Part shown: piece after piece, positions 17,340 through 25,062 of the stretch
Numbering within the stretch: position 1 is the stretch's first letter
How the letters are laid out: every line of letters begins with the position of its first letter
Origin: an uncultured Anaerolineales bacterium
GTDB taxonomy: Bacteria; Chloroflexota; Anaerolineae; Aggregatilineales; Aggregatilineaceae
DNA length: 32,115 nt
Assembly (NCBI GenBank): GCA_937135955.1
Contig: CAKZOB010000090.1
Coordinates: forward strand, 1-32,115
Direction of reading: 5' to 3'
Translations under genes and position numbers: made by a program
The notes under the pieces: generated by a model
Database searches by the model: none
Told to the model about the DNA's origin: nothing
What the model saw: the letters and a program-made list of their open reading frames with translations, nothing else

Positions 17340-18272
17340 ATGCGGCTGATCATAGATACCGATGCCGGTGTAGACGACGCCCAGGCGATCCTGATGGCGC
17401 TGGCTCATCCTGGGGTCACCGTCGAAGCCATCACCACGGTCACCGGCAACACCCATGTAGACTGGGTGATCCGCAACGTGTTCACAGTGCTGAGTCTCAA
17501 AGGCGTGCGCGTGCCTGTGTATCGCGGCGCGGCCTCGCCCTTGGTGCCCGGCTTCTGGCAACCGGAAGTGCGCGTACACGGCGAAGATGGCCTGGGCAAT
17601 TACCGCAATCGCCCTGCCGAATACCCGCCCACCGAACCCGAACCCGCAGCCGTGGCCCTGGTGCGGCTGGCCGACGCAGCCCCCGGCGAACTGACGTTGG
17701 TGGCGCTCGGCCCGCTGACCAATGTAGCGCTCGCCTGTCGGCTCGATCCCGATTTCCCTCGCAAGATCGGGCGCTTCGTCTTCATGGGGGGCACCATCGC
17801 CGCCAAAGGCAACACCGCGCCGCACATCACCGCCGAATTCAACATTCACTGCGACCCCGAAGCGGCGCTGATCGTCCTGGAAGCCTTCCCGCTGGCGACC
17901 ATGCTCTCGTGGGAGACCACGCTTTACCACCCCTTTAGCTGGGCACAGTACGACGCGCTGATTGCTCAGGACTCGGCGGCGGCGCGCTTCGTCGCCGACA
18001 CCACGCGCGAGACGATCTCCTTTTTGCGTCAGCATCCGCGCGTCCCCGGTTACCTGCTGCCCGACCCCCTGGCCATGGCCATCGCGCTCGACCCCGACCT
18101 GATCCACGCCCACGAACAGCACTATGTGGCCGTTGAGGTACAGGGTCGGCAGACGCGCGGGCAGACGGTGGTGGATTATTTCGGTCTGCTGGGGCGCGCC
18201 CCCAACGTAGACGTGGTGACCGACGTGAACATGGCGGGCGTCTATGAACTGTTCCGCCGTGCCGTGAGTTAG
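17340..18272 (+). CDS. Inosine-uridine-type nucleoside hydrolase (third paralogue)
   Basis: 310 residues. The calcium signature DTDAGVDD (6-13), GEDGLGNY (81-88), [14 protein letters not shown] (122-135), FVFMGGTIAAKGN and EFNIHCDPEAAL (166-177) are typical IUNH blocks. The late motif GYLLPDPLAMAIALDP (237-252) has Pro241 before the calcium ligand Asp242, as in the paralogue at 4685 and unlike the His-containing one at 5700. It should hydrolyse a nucleoside or related riboside. The ATG at 17340 has GAGGGTG about 8 nt upstream. It heads a plus-strand unit divergent from the transporter run and is followed after 15 nt by an M42 peptidase gene. Confidence 0.93.
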   Translation: MRLIIDTDAGVDDAQAILMALAHPGVTVEAITTVTGNTHVDWVIRNVFTVLSLKGVRVPVYRGAASPLVPGFWQPEVRVHGEDGLGNYRNRPAEYPPTEPEPAAVALVRLADAAPGELTLVALGPLTNVALACRLDPDFPRKIGRFVFMGGTIAAKGNTAPHITAEFNIHCDPEAALIVLEAFPLATMLSWETTLYHPFSWAQYDALIAQDSAAARFVADTTRETISFLRQHPRVPGYLLPDPLAMAIALDPDLIHAHEQHYVAVEVQGRQTRGQTVVDYFGLLGRAPNVDVVTDVNMAGVYELFRRAVS

Positions 18273-18287
18273 GCCAGCGAGCAGGCT

Positions 18288-19337
18288 ATGCCCGACACCG
18301 ATCCGGCTCAGTTCGTGCCGCTGCTGGAGGCGCTAACCGCCATCCCTGGCCCCGCTGGTCACGAGGATGCCATCGCGCGCGCCCTGGCCGAACGCCTGGC
18401 ACCGCTGGCGGAGGAAGTGCGCCTCGATGCTGTGGGCAATGTCATTGCGCCATTGGGCGGGCCTGCTGACGGGCCGCGCGTGGTCGTGTTGGCGCATCTG
18501 GACACCGTGGGCTTTGCCGTCAAGACGGTGAGCGACGCCGGCATCCTGCGCGTGGTGCCGATGGGCGGCGTGAACCTCAAAGCGCTGCCGGGAGCGGCGG
18601 TGTGCGTCGGAGACATTCCAGGCGTGATCGGCGTCCGCTCGCAGCACCAGGCCCGCCCCGGCGACGAGACCGTGCGCGAAGATGAACTGTATGTGCAGAT
18701 AGCGCCGGAGAGAGTCGCGCAGATCAGCGTGACGATGCCGGTAACCTACGCGCCACAGACCTTACGGTTGGGTGACCGTCTGCTCGCCGCGCCCCATCTG
18801 GACGACCGCGCTGGTTGCGCGGCCCTGATCGCGCTGGCGGAGCGGCTGACTGGCGCTTCGCTCCCCTGCCAGGTGACGCTGATCGGCACCGTGCAAGAGG
18901 AGACGACCTGCGCAGGAGCGTTGGCGGCCCTGCGGGCCGTCGCGCCGGATGTCGCGCTCTTCGTGGATGGCACGCTGAGCTACGACATCCCAGAGACACA
19001 CGGTCAGGGGATGGTGAGGCTGGGGGACGGGCCGGTGCTGACTTCGTTCCTGTATGTGAGTGGACTCAACGGCTGGCACGCCCATCCAGGTCTGCGCGAA
19101 TACCTGCTGCGCGTGGCGGCAGAGGCGGGCATCCCGACTCAGCAGGACGCCATCCGCGGACTGATCAGCGACGCGCGGGTGGCAACCTGGTTGGGCATCC
19201 CCAGCGCGGTGATCGGGTTGCCGCTGCGGGGCAAGCACGCGCCGCTCGAAATCGTTCACCTGGACGATCTGACTCATACGGTTGATTTGCTGGCGGCGGT
19301 GTTGTCGCGCCCGCTGCCCGCCCTGAGACGGGGGTGA
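18288..19337 (+). CDS. M42-family metallo-aminopeptidase/glutamyl-aminopeptidase-like protein
   Basis: 349 residues, normal for M42. All five metal ligands and the catalytic acid are seen: His70 and Asp72 in AHLDTVGF, Asp172 in HLDDRAG, Glu204 (general base) and Glu205 in VQEET, Asp227 in FVDGT, and His317 in RGKHAPLE. M42 enzymes are large cytosolic oligomers that release N-terminal residues from peptides; some homologues were annotated as cellulases in error. The gene lies 15 nt after the nucleoside hydrolase and 3 nt before a second, diverged homologue. Why peptidases accompany a nucleoside hydrolase is not evident; a non-peptide amide substrate is conceivable. Confidence 0.92.
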   Translation: MPDTDPAQFVPLLEALTAIPGPAGHEDAIARALAERLAPLAEEVRLDAVGNVIAPLGGPADGPRVVVLAHLDTVGFAVKTVSDAGILRVVPMGGVNLKALPGAAVCVGDIPGVIGVRSQHQARPGDETVREDELYVQIAPERVAQISVTMPVTYAPQTLRLGDRLLAAPHLDDRAGCAALIALAERLTGASLPCQVTLIGTVQEETTCAGALAALRAVAPDVALFVDGTLSYDIPETHGQGMVRLGDGPVLTSFLYVSGLNGWHAHPGLREYLLRVAAEAGIPTQQDAIRGLISDARVATWLGIPSAVIGLPLRGKHAPLEIVHLDDLTHTVDLLAAVLSRPLPALRRG

Positions 19338-19340
19338 ACC

Positions 19341-20501
19341 ATGCCTGTGACCCTGATCAATCAGACCCTGCCCGCCCTGCGTACCCGCCTGGCGGATATG
19401 CCCACTCTCCGCGATACAGAGGCCCTCTGGCCGCTGCTCGAACGCCTGTTGGTGGCACACGCGCCGTCCAGCGGGGCGGCCCTGCCGGGCGGCATCGGCG
19501 ACGACATCGCCGCGCTGGCCGGTGAACTGAGCCTGGGCGACCGCTGGCTGCCCAACCTGGAGGCAACCGGTAACTGCGCGTTGTGGCTCGGCGCACAGAA
19601 GCCCGCCGCCGACCTGGTGGTGGTGGCGCACATGGATCGGCCTTCCTTCCGCGTGAAATCGCTCGACGATGGCGAATTGTTCCCCATCTGCGCCAATCGC
19701 TTTCCGCCAGGGGAATACCGTGTGCCCGCCAAAGCAGTGCGTTTCGAGGATGGGCGGCTGGTGGTAGGAGCGGCGGGCGCGCTGGTCTCGTGGAAAGGCC
19801 AGGGGCGCGAAGCGCTACACTTCGAGGCGAAACGTGGACGACTCGCCTGGCACGATACGGTGCTGTTGGACGTGCACCCGCTGCAGGACGGGGAACAGGT
19901 ATTGGGCACTGGCCTGGATAACAGCCTGGGCGTGTTGACCGCCCTGCTGGCAGCAACGGCTTTGCAGAGCGTGGAAGACATCCTGGCTGCGCACAATCAG
20001 CGCTGCCTGTTCGTCTTCAGCGATCAGGAAGAAGGCCCGCCAGACGGCTTCTTTGGGCATGGCGCGGCCCGCCTGACCTGCGCGCTGCCCATCCCCACCC
20101 ACGGCGCAGTGGTGGTGGACGCGCACACTGCCGGCCCGTCGTCTGGGCTGTCCCTGGGCAGCGGGGTGAGCTACAGTGCCGCTTCCGGCTGGGGGCGCGG
20201 ATCGCTCGTCCCGCCCAACTATCACGCCCTGGGGCTGGCGCTGACGGAAGCGCTCAATGCACAACGGCCCGGCACGGCGCAGCTCAACACCGGCTATCTT
20301 TCGCGCAGCGACGATATGATCCTGGGACGCTGGGCGCGGGTGCTGGCGTTGGTGGGGCCGCCCATGATTGACCCGCACACCGGCTACGAGCGCGCCATGC
20401 TCAGCGATGTGCAGGCGGGGGTGTGGTGGCTGGCGTATTTCCTGGCGGCAGCGCTGGGTCTGTCGGCGGAACTGAGCGCCCGCTACGGCTTGCCCTGTTG
20501 A
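19341..20501 (+). CDS. Diverged M42/M28-like metallopeptidase paralogue
   Basis: 386 residues. It keeps the co-catalytic zinc-peptidase scheme: His97 and Asp99 in AHMDRPSF, Asp193 in GLDNSLG, Glu230/Glu231 in SDQEEGPPDGFFGHGAA, Asp260 in VVDAHTAG and His346 in DPHTGYE. The spacing resembles M42, but the motif wording differs from the neighbour and suggests another substrate. The C-terminus is rich in small hydrophobic residues (WWLAYFLAAALG) but is unlikely to be a membrane segment. The ATG follows the upstream stop by 3 nt with GGGGGTG overlapping it, so translation should be coupled. The pair could form mixed oligomers, which is speculation. A strong hairpin follows at 20545-20577. Confidence 0.85.
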   Translation: MPVTLINQTLPALRTRLADMPTLRDTEALWPLLERLLVAHAPSSGAALPGGIGDDIAALAGELSLGDRWLPNLEATGNCALWLGAQKPAADLVVVAHMDRPSFRVKSLDDGELFPICANRFPPGEYRVPAKAVRFEDGRLVVGAAGALVSWKGQGREALHFEAKRGRLAWHDTVLLDVHPLQDGEQVLGTGLDNSLGVLTALLAATALQSVEDILAAHNQRCLFVFSDQEEGPPDGFFGHGAARLTCALPIPTHGAVVVDAHTAGPSSGLSLGSGVSYSAASGWGRGSLVPPNYHALGLALTEALNAQRPGTAQLNTGYLSRSDDMILGRWARVLALVGPPMIDPHTGYERAMLSDVQAGVWWLAYFLAAALGLSAELSARYGLPC

Positions 20502-20544
20502 CAGCGTGTCTGGGTGGCCGCTTCAGCGCCAGCGTAGCAAAGAA

Positions 20545-20577
20545 CGCCTCCCGAAGCGAACACCTCTTCGGGAGGCG
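20545..20577. terminator. Hairpin terminator between convergent genes
   Basis: CGCCTCCCGAAG (20545-20556) and CTTCGGGAGGCG (20566-20577) form a perfect 12-bp stem with a 9-nt loop, lying between the stop of the plus-strand peptidase gene and the stop of the minus-strand gene. On the minus strand it is followed by TTCTTTGCT, so it is better in that direction. Confidence 0.8.
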
Positions 20578-20585
20578 CTGTCTGG

Positions 20586-21233
20586 TTACTCCTGCGGGCC
20601 GGCGGGCTTCTCATCGGTGACCGCGGGCGGGCGGTCTTCCTCGCCCTCGATGGGGATACGGGTCACCTGGCTCGCAGGGGCGCTCTCTTCGCGCTTGCGG
20701 GCCGATTGAGCGACTTTGTTGAACGCCACGCGCACCTGGTCGAGCACCTGATCGCCGATCGTCTTCCAGTCGGCCTGCTCGCCCGCGCCGACGATCTCGC
20801 CGATCCAGCCGCGCACGTCGCGTTCGATCTTGGCCCCGATGTCTGACCAACTGGCCTCCGCTGCCGCCTCTGTTTCGGTGGCCGGTGTGGCGGGCGCAGC
20901 GCGTACCAGACGGGCAATGCCGTGCCGGATGCGCCCTTCCATGCGGCTGCTGATGGTGCCCCAGTCCGCGTCTGGCTCAGCGCCGACCCAGCGGCCAATG
21001 GCCTCGCGCGTGCTGGCGTCCATCTTGGCCCCGATTGTCTTCCAGTCGGCATCTTCGGGCGCGCCAACCCAACTGGCGATGCGGCGGCGTAGCTTCTCGT
21101 CAATACGCTCGTCCAGGTCTTCGAAACGGCTTGCTTCGGGGTTCTGCGCCCAGTCGTGCACCGTATCTTTGATCTCCTGGTCAAGATGTTCACCCATCTC
21201 TTCGGGCTTGGGTGGTATGGTATTCTCAGACAT
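20586..21233 (-). CDS. Helical-repeat protein of unknown function
   Basis: 215 residues, hydrophilic, with no signal peptide or membrane segment. It contains four to five copies of an amphipathic unit of about 24 residues: pattern xDWxTIGxKMDxxxRxxIxRWVGA. Copies lie at about 62-85, 89-110, 127-150 and 154-177, with a poorer one at 36-58. Separators are short acidic or Ala/Pro stretches, and the tail (180-215) is charged and disordered. Conserved Trp, Ile-Gly and the closing W-[VI]-G suggest stacked helices or a lipid- or protein-binding surface. I do not recognise the family; membrane-surface apolipoprotein-like helices and a coiled-coil stress protein are both possible. ATG at 21233 with AGAGG about 9 nt upstream. 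Monocistronic, ended by the hairpin at 20545-20577. Confidence 0.8.
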   Translation of the reverse strand: MSENTIPPKPEEMGEHLDQEIKDTVHDWAQNPEASRFEDLDERIDEKLRRRIASWVGAPEDADWKTIGAKMDASTREAIGRWVGAEPDADWGTISSRMEGRIRHGIARLVRAAPATPATETEAAAEASWSDIGAKIERDVRGWIGEIVGAGEQADWKTIGDQVLDQVRVAFNKVAQSARKREESAPASQVTRIPIEGEEDRPPAVTDEKPAGPQE

Positions 21234-21427
21234 GGCTCTATCCTCTCACAGGCATATGTGCCGTTGGCGACGGTGACTCATACACCGGTCATGGCCGATG
21301 CACCAGTCTAAACTCCTATACGACACAGCCCAGGCGAGAGTTGCGAGTCAGCGACCTTTCTTACGCAATATCTACGCCCCGCGCATCCGAAGCATAGAGC
21401 GAGAGGAGCAGCCTCCCGATCTATGAC

Positions 21428-22513
21428 TCAGGGCAGGTAGGGCAGCAGATTCGGGCAATACTGCTGTGCCGCCTGTTGCAGGGCCAGATTGTCCCAGTCG
21501 CCATAGGCCAGCGCCGGGCCGCCGTTCGCGTTCCGGCAATTGTCCGGCCCCACGGCGGACAGGTACAGGGCCAGCGTCGCGCTGAGGCGCGGCGCAGCGA
21601 ACGATGTGCCCGAAACCGCGCCGGAGGGGCTGCCATACTCGCCCGGCATCATCACCTCGCCGTAATTCGAGATCCGCTTCTTCTTGCCCGGTCGCTCGAC
21701 TTCGGCGTCGAGCAGCGGGGCGTCCGACTTCTTATCCCAGGCCGGACTGGCGTGAAAGCCCTGCCCTTTGCTGGCGCTGACACTCACCACCTGATTCCAC
21801 GCCCCCGGCCAGAAGGGGAAATCCAGGCCGAAGTTGCCCGCCGCCGCCACGGGAATGGCTCGGTCGCCCAGGCTGGCGAACAGGGTTTGCAGCGGATCGA
21901 GATCCTGCAGATTCTGCGCCCGCCTGGACATGGCCGGAAACACAGTGTTGTTGTAGAAGATGACGGCGCGCTGGAACAGGTTGCGGTAGCGATTCTCGTC
22001 TTTGGCCTTGCGCGAGTCTGTCAACTGAGCTTCGTATTGCGCGAAGGCTTGCAGGTATTCGCACGGAATGATGGCGAAGCTCATGTTGATGATGTAGAAG
22101 TCCGCCGGATGATCTTCGATGGCGGTGACAATGCGCTGCGCGGCGATCTCGGTAGACACGCCCTGGATGTCCACTGGAGCCAGCGCGATGAAGTCGCCCG
22201 CGCCGAAGTCGTCCAGCAACTGTTCAAGTTGCTGGTAGACCAGGTCGCCATGCGACTGTGTCAGGGGCGTCGCTGAGACGCCGCGCACAGCGTAAGCCTG
22301 CCCTTCCAGGCTGATGGTACAGGAATCCGTCGCGTCGAACTGCCCAGGATCGAGCGTCGCCAAATCAACGCTACCGAAATCGTCAACGACCAGGATCACC
22401 ACGCTGTAGTTGCCCTGGGCGCTCACCGCGCCAATGCCCGTCACGGCCAAGGCAGCGCTGAGAGCGATCAGCAACACGGCCCTGCACTGCGAAATAACCC
22501 TAACCCTGTTCAT
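21428..22513 (-). CDS. Secreted S8 subtilisin-like serine peptidase without propeptide
   Basis: 361 residues. A Sec signal peptide covers about 1-32 (RVRVISQCR, hydrophobic core, AVSA-Q cleavage). The catalytic core begins almost at once: Asp44 or Asp45 in LVVDDFGS, His88 in QSHGDLV, the oxyanion Asn227 in AAAGNFG and the nucleophile Ser304 in SGTSFAAPRLSA. This is a complete S8 triad. Only about a dozen residues separate the signal cleavage site from the Asp motif, so the usual I9 inhibitor propeptide is missing and folding or regulation must differ. Cysteines 65, 151, 326 and 353 could pair outside the cell. The gene lies 41 bp after the STAND gene on the same strand and may be co-transcribed with it. 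The substrate is unknown. Confidence 0.88.
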   Translation of the reverse strand: MNRVRVISQCRAVLLIALSAALAVTGIGAVSAQGNYSVVILVVDDFGSVDLATLDPGQFDATDSCTISLEGQAYAVRGVSATPLTQSHGDLVYQQLEQLLDDFGAGDFIALAPVDIQGVSTEIAAQRIVTAIEDHPADFYIINMSFAIIPCEYLQAFAQYEAQLTDSRKAKDENRYRNLFQRAVIFYNNTVFPAMSRRAQNLQDLDPLQTLFASLGDRAIPVAAAGNFGLDFPFWPGAWNQVVSVSASKGQGFHASPAWDKKSDAPLLDAEVERPGKKKRISNYGEVMMPGEYGSPSGAVSGTSFAAPRLSATLALYLSAVGPDNCRNANGGPALAYGDWDNLALQQAAQQYCPNLLPYLP

Positions 22514-22554
22514 CCCTCTTCCCTTCTACTCATTCATCTGCCGTTCCCAATGGT

Positions 22555-24918
22555 CTATTCGATGGGATAACCGGCCTGGCCCATATACGCCTCGACTTCG
22601 CCCGCCTTGGCTTTCAGGCCACTTTCGCGGAACAGGGCCAGCGCCTGCGAAAAACACTGCTGCGCCTGTACGTCATAGCCCAGCCGGTGATAGTCTTCGC
22701 CCATGGACTGTAGCGCATACGCCGTCCAGATGCGATTATCCAGATCGCGGGCGATTTGCAGCGCCTGCTGATGATGCTCAAGCGCTGCCTCACAATGTCC
22801 CAGGTCGTGCTCGGTCGAACCCAGATTCAGCAGGGCGTAGAAAAGCGTCTCTGGATCGTTGATGCGCTGCGCCAGCGCTACTTCCTCGGCGAAATAGTCG
22901 CGGGCCGCGCCGAAGTCCCCCTGCGACTGCGCATGATAGCCCTGGTGCTCCAGCACAAAGCCCAGCAGGAAACTGTCGTCGAGGGCCTTGGCGATCTCGT
23001 AGGCTGCCTGGAAATGGGCGGCTGCGCGATCGTCGCGCTGATCGGCCAGCACCTTGCCGACAGCGCACACCAGCAGCGCCTGACGATCCTGCCGCCCCAA
23101 CGTGCGCGTCAGGTCGAGAGCCTGTTGATAATGATGCAGAGCCTGGGACAGATCGCCGCGGTCGTAGAAGGCGTTGCCGCGCTTGCCCAGCAGGTAGTGC
23201 CGCACCTCGTCGCGATCCGGCCCCAGGCGTGCCGCCGCCTCGATGGCTGCATCCAGCAACTCCAGGAAATGCAGCGTATGTCCCCGCGCGGTCAGATACG
23301 ACCCGGACAGCGCCTGGATGATGGCGATCAGCGCGTCGGGCTGATTCTGCTGACGCGCGGCGTCGGCGGCCCCCAGCAGGTTATTGATTTCGGCGTCCAG
23401 GGCAGTCAGGTCGTGCTCGTGCTCGACGGCGTAGGCGCGGCATGCGGCGATCACCGCCAGCGGATCAGCGCCGCGCCCGGTCAGCACGGCCCTGGCGTAA
23501 CTGTGCGCCAGATCGTGCACCCGGTAGCAGATGGTCGCCTCTTGCAACCGGTCGGCCAGCCCGCGCCGCCCCAGTGTGATGAGCGCCTCGCGGACGCTGT
23601 CTTCGTCGCGCCCCATGTAGCGCGCCAGCAAGTCAGGAGTCGCCTGGGGAGCGAACAGCGCACCAAAGGCGAGAAAGACTTCGCGGGTCGCTTCGTCCAG
23701 GGCGTAGAGGCTGGCGGTCAGCAACTCGCTGATACTGGTGCGGCCTTCCTCGGCGAAGTCTTCCGGCATGGCCAGGGCGTGCGGGGCCGCAGCGATGCGC
23801 CGCAGCAGGTCGGCGGGGCGAATGCGATCCACCTTCAACGTCTCGCCGGCGATTTCCAGCGCGAAGGGGTGATAACCCACCTGACGGCACAGCTCGCGGG
23901 CCGCGTCGTCATCACATGGCTGGCCTGCGTGCTGACTCAGCAGGTGCAGAGCGTCGCGCGCTTCCAGCTTCCCGACCTCGATGATGTGATCTAGGGCGTA
24001 GCGCTGCCGGGCCGTGACCAGCACCGGCACTTGGCGCGGCACGGCCTTGAGCACCTGACTGAGCGCGGCTCCCTCCCACACGTCGTCCAGCACGATCAGC
24101 GATATCTGAGCATCGGTCAGCAGCCTGCGCAGGGCCTTGGCCTTCTCCGCGCCGGTGACCGTGGTCACCGCCTGCGCGTTGTCCAGCGGGCGGGCGAGCG
24201 CCTCCAGCACGGTGTCGGCGTCTTCGCTACCGACACGCACCCACAGGACCTTGCCGCGATCCTCGTCCAGCCAGGCGGCGGCTACCGCGGCAGCCAGCGC
24301 CGATTTCCCCATGCCGCCGAACCCCTGCAACAGCACGCGCGCGCCCTGTTCCAGCAGCGAGCGGACCTCGGCCCGCATGGCGTCGCGCCCGATCAGGCGA
24401 GGCGGCAGGTCGGGCAGATCGTCGCTGACTTCGGCCAGCGTCGCAGAGGTATCGCCAGGACGCCGCAGCAGCCGGTCGCGCAGCCAGACCTCGATAGATT
24501 TCCTGACCTGCTGACACAAGTCCTCGACAGTGGTGAACCACTTGGGAGTAATGCCGGAGATGACGTTGCTCTGCGCGTCGAGGAAGGCTTGCAGGCGGGG
24601 GTCGCGGCGGTCGGCGGCCACATTCTTGACGTAGATGTGCCGGTCAATGCCCCATTCCGTCGCCCGCTCGAACTCGTCCAGCGTCCATTCGCCCAGTTCG
24701 TTCCAGAACAGGCCGATGTAGAGCGCCGAGCGTTTGAGCGCGTCCAGGTAGACCTGACGGATCGAGCGATCGGTCGCCGGAGCGTCTTCCTCGAACACCC
24801 AGGCCCGCAGCGTCACCACATCGTTGCTCAGCGCGGGGATCAACTCGCGCAGCGCCTGCCGCTCGGCAGCGAGTTCCTGCATCTTGGAGCTGACGAACAC
24901 ATACAGGGGCGTGGTCAT
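22555..24918 (-). CDS. STAND NTPase: DUF4062 - NB-ARC - TPR protein
   Basis: 787 residues. Residues 5-90 are a DUF4062-type domain (YVFVSSKMQELAAERQAL, IGLFWNELGEWTLDEFERA), a TIR-like Rossmann module often found at the N-terminus of conflict proteins. The NB-ARC ATPase follows: P-loop GFGGMGKS (199-206), Walker B LIVLDDVW (274-281), VLVTARQR (299-306), a GLPLAL-like GYHPFALEI (348-356) and an MHD-like VHDLAHSYA (467-475). Residues about 570-780 are TPR units with repeated A-L-x-H-Y/H-x-Q-A-L motifs. Such proteins stay ADP-bound until the sensor repeats detect a ligand, then oligomerise; many are antiphage sensors, others transcriptional or signalling regulators. Neighbouring secreted subtilase and TolB-like genes make the biological role ambiguous. 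Confidence 0.92.
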   Translation of the reverse strand: MTTPLYVFVSSKMQELAAERQALRELIPALSNDVVTLRAWVFEEDAPATDRSIRQVYLDALKRSALYIGLFWNELGEWTLDEFERATEWGIDRHIYVKNVAADRRDPRLQAFLDAQSNVISGITPKWFTTVEDLCQQVRKSIEVWLRDRLLRRPGDTSATLAEVSDDLPDLPPRLIGRDAMRAEVRSLLEQGARVLLQGFGGMGKSALAAAVAAAWLDEDRGKVLWVRVGSEDADTVLEALARPLDNAQAVTTVTGAEKAKALRRLLTDAQISLIVLDDVWEGAALSQVLKAVPRQVPVLVTARQRYALDHIIEVGKLEARDALHLLSQHAGQPCDDDAARELCRQVGYHPFALEIAGETLKVDRIRPADLLRRIAAAPHALAMPEDFAEEGRTSISELLTASLYALDEATREVFLAFGALFAPQATPDLLARYMGRDEDSVREALITLGRRGLADRLQEATICYRVHDLAHSYARAVLTGRGADPLAVIAACRAYAVEHEHDLTALDAEINNLLGAADAARQQNQPDALIAIIQALSGSYLTARGHTLHFLELLDAAIEAAARLGPDRDEVRHYLLGKRGNAFYDRGDLSQALHHYQQALDLTRTLGRQDRQALLVCAVGKVLADQRDDRAAAHFQAAYEIAKALDDSFLLGFVLEHQGYHAQSQGDFGAARDYFAEEVALAQRINDPETLFYALLNLGSTEHDLGHCEAALEHHQQALQIARDLDNRIWTAYALQSMGEDYHRLGYDVQAQQCFSQALALFRESGLKAKAGEVEAYMGQAGYPIE

Positions 24919-24959
24919 AGAGCAGGTTCCTGCACCTGATCAGAAACGATCTCAGGAAA

Positions 24960-25056
24960 ACTTGGCGAATGGCGAACGGTCTCTGACTCCCGCTCGCTGA
25001 TGGCCGATCACCGACCGCTGATCACTGGCAACTGACCAGGGCCAACTGATCGCTGT
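24960..25056. repeat. Degenerate CTGATC/ACTGACC-type short repeats
   Basis: The gap between the STAND and TolB-like genes contains interleaved units such as GCTGATGG, CCGATCACC, GCTGATCACTGGCAACTGACC and CAACTGATCGCTG. It resembles the patch at 6671-6765 in composition and partial self-complementarity. No terminator or clear promoter could be separated from it. Confidence 0.5.
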
Positions 25057-25062
25057 CAATTC

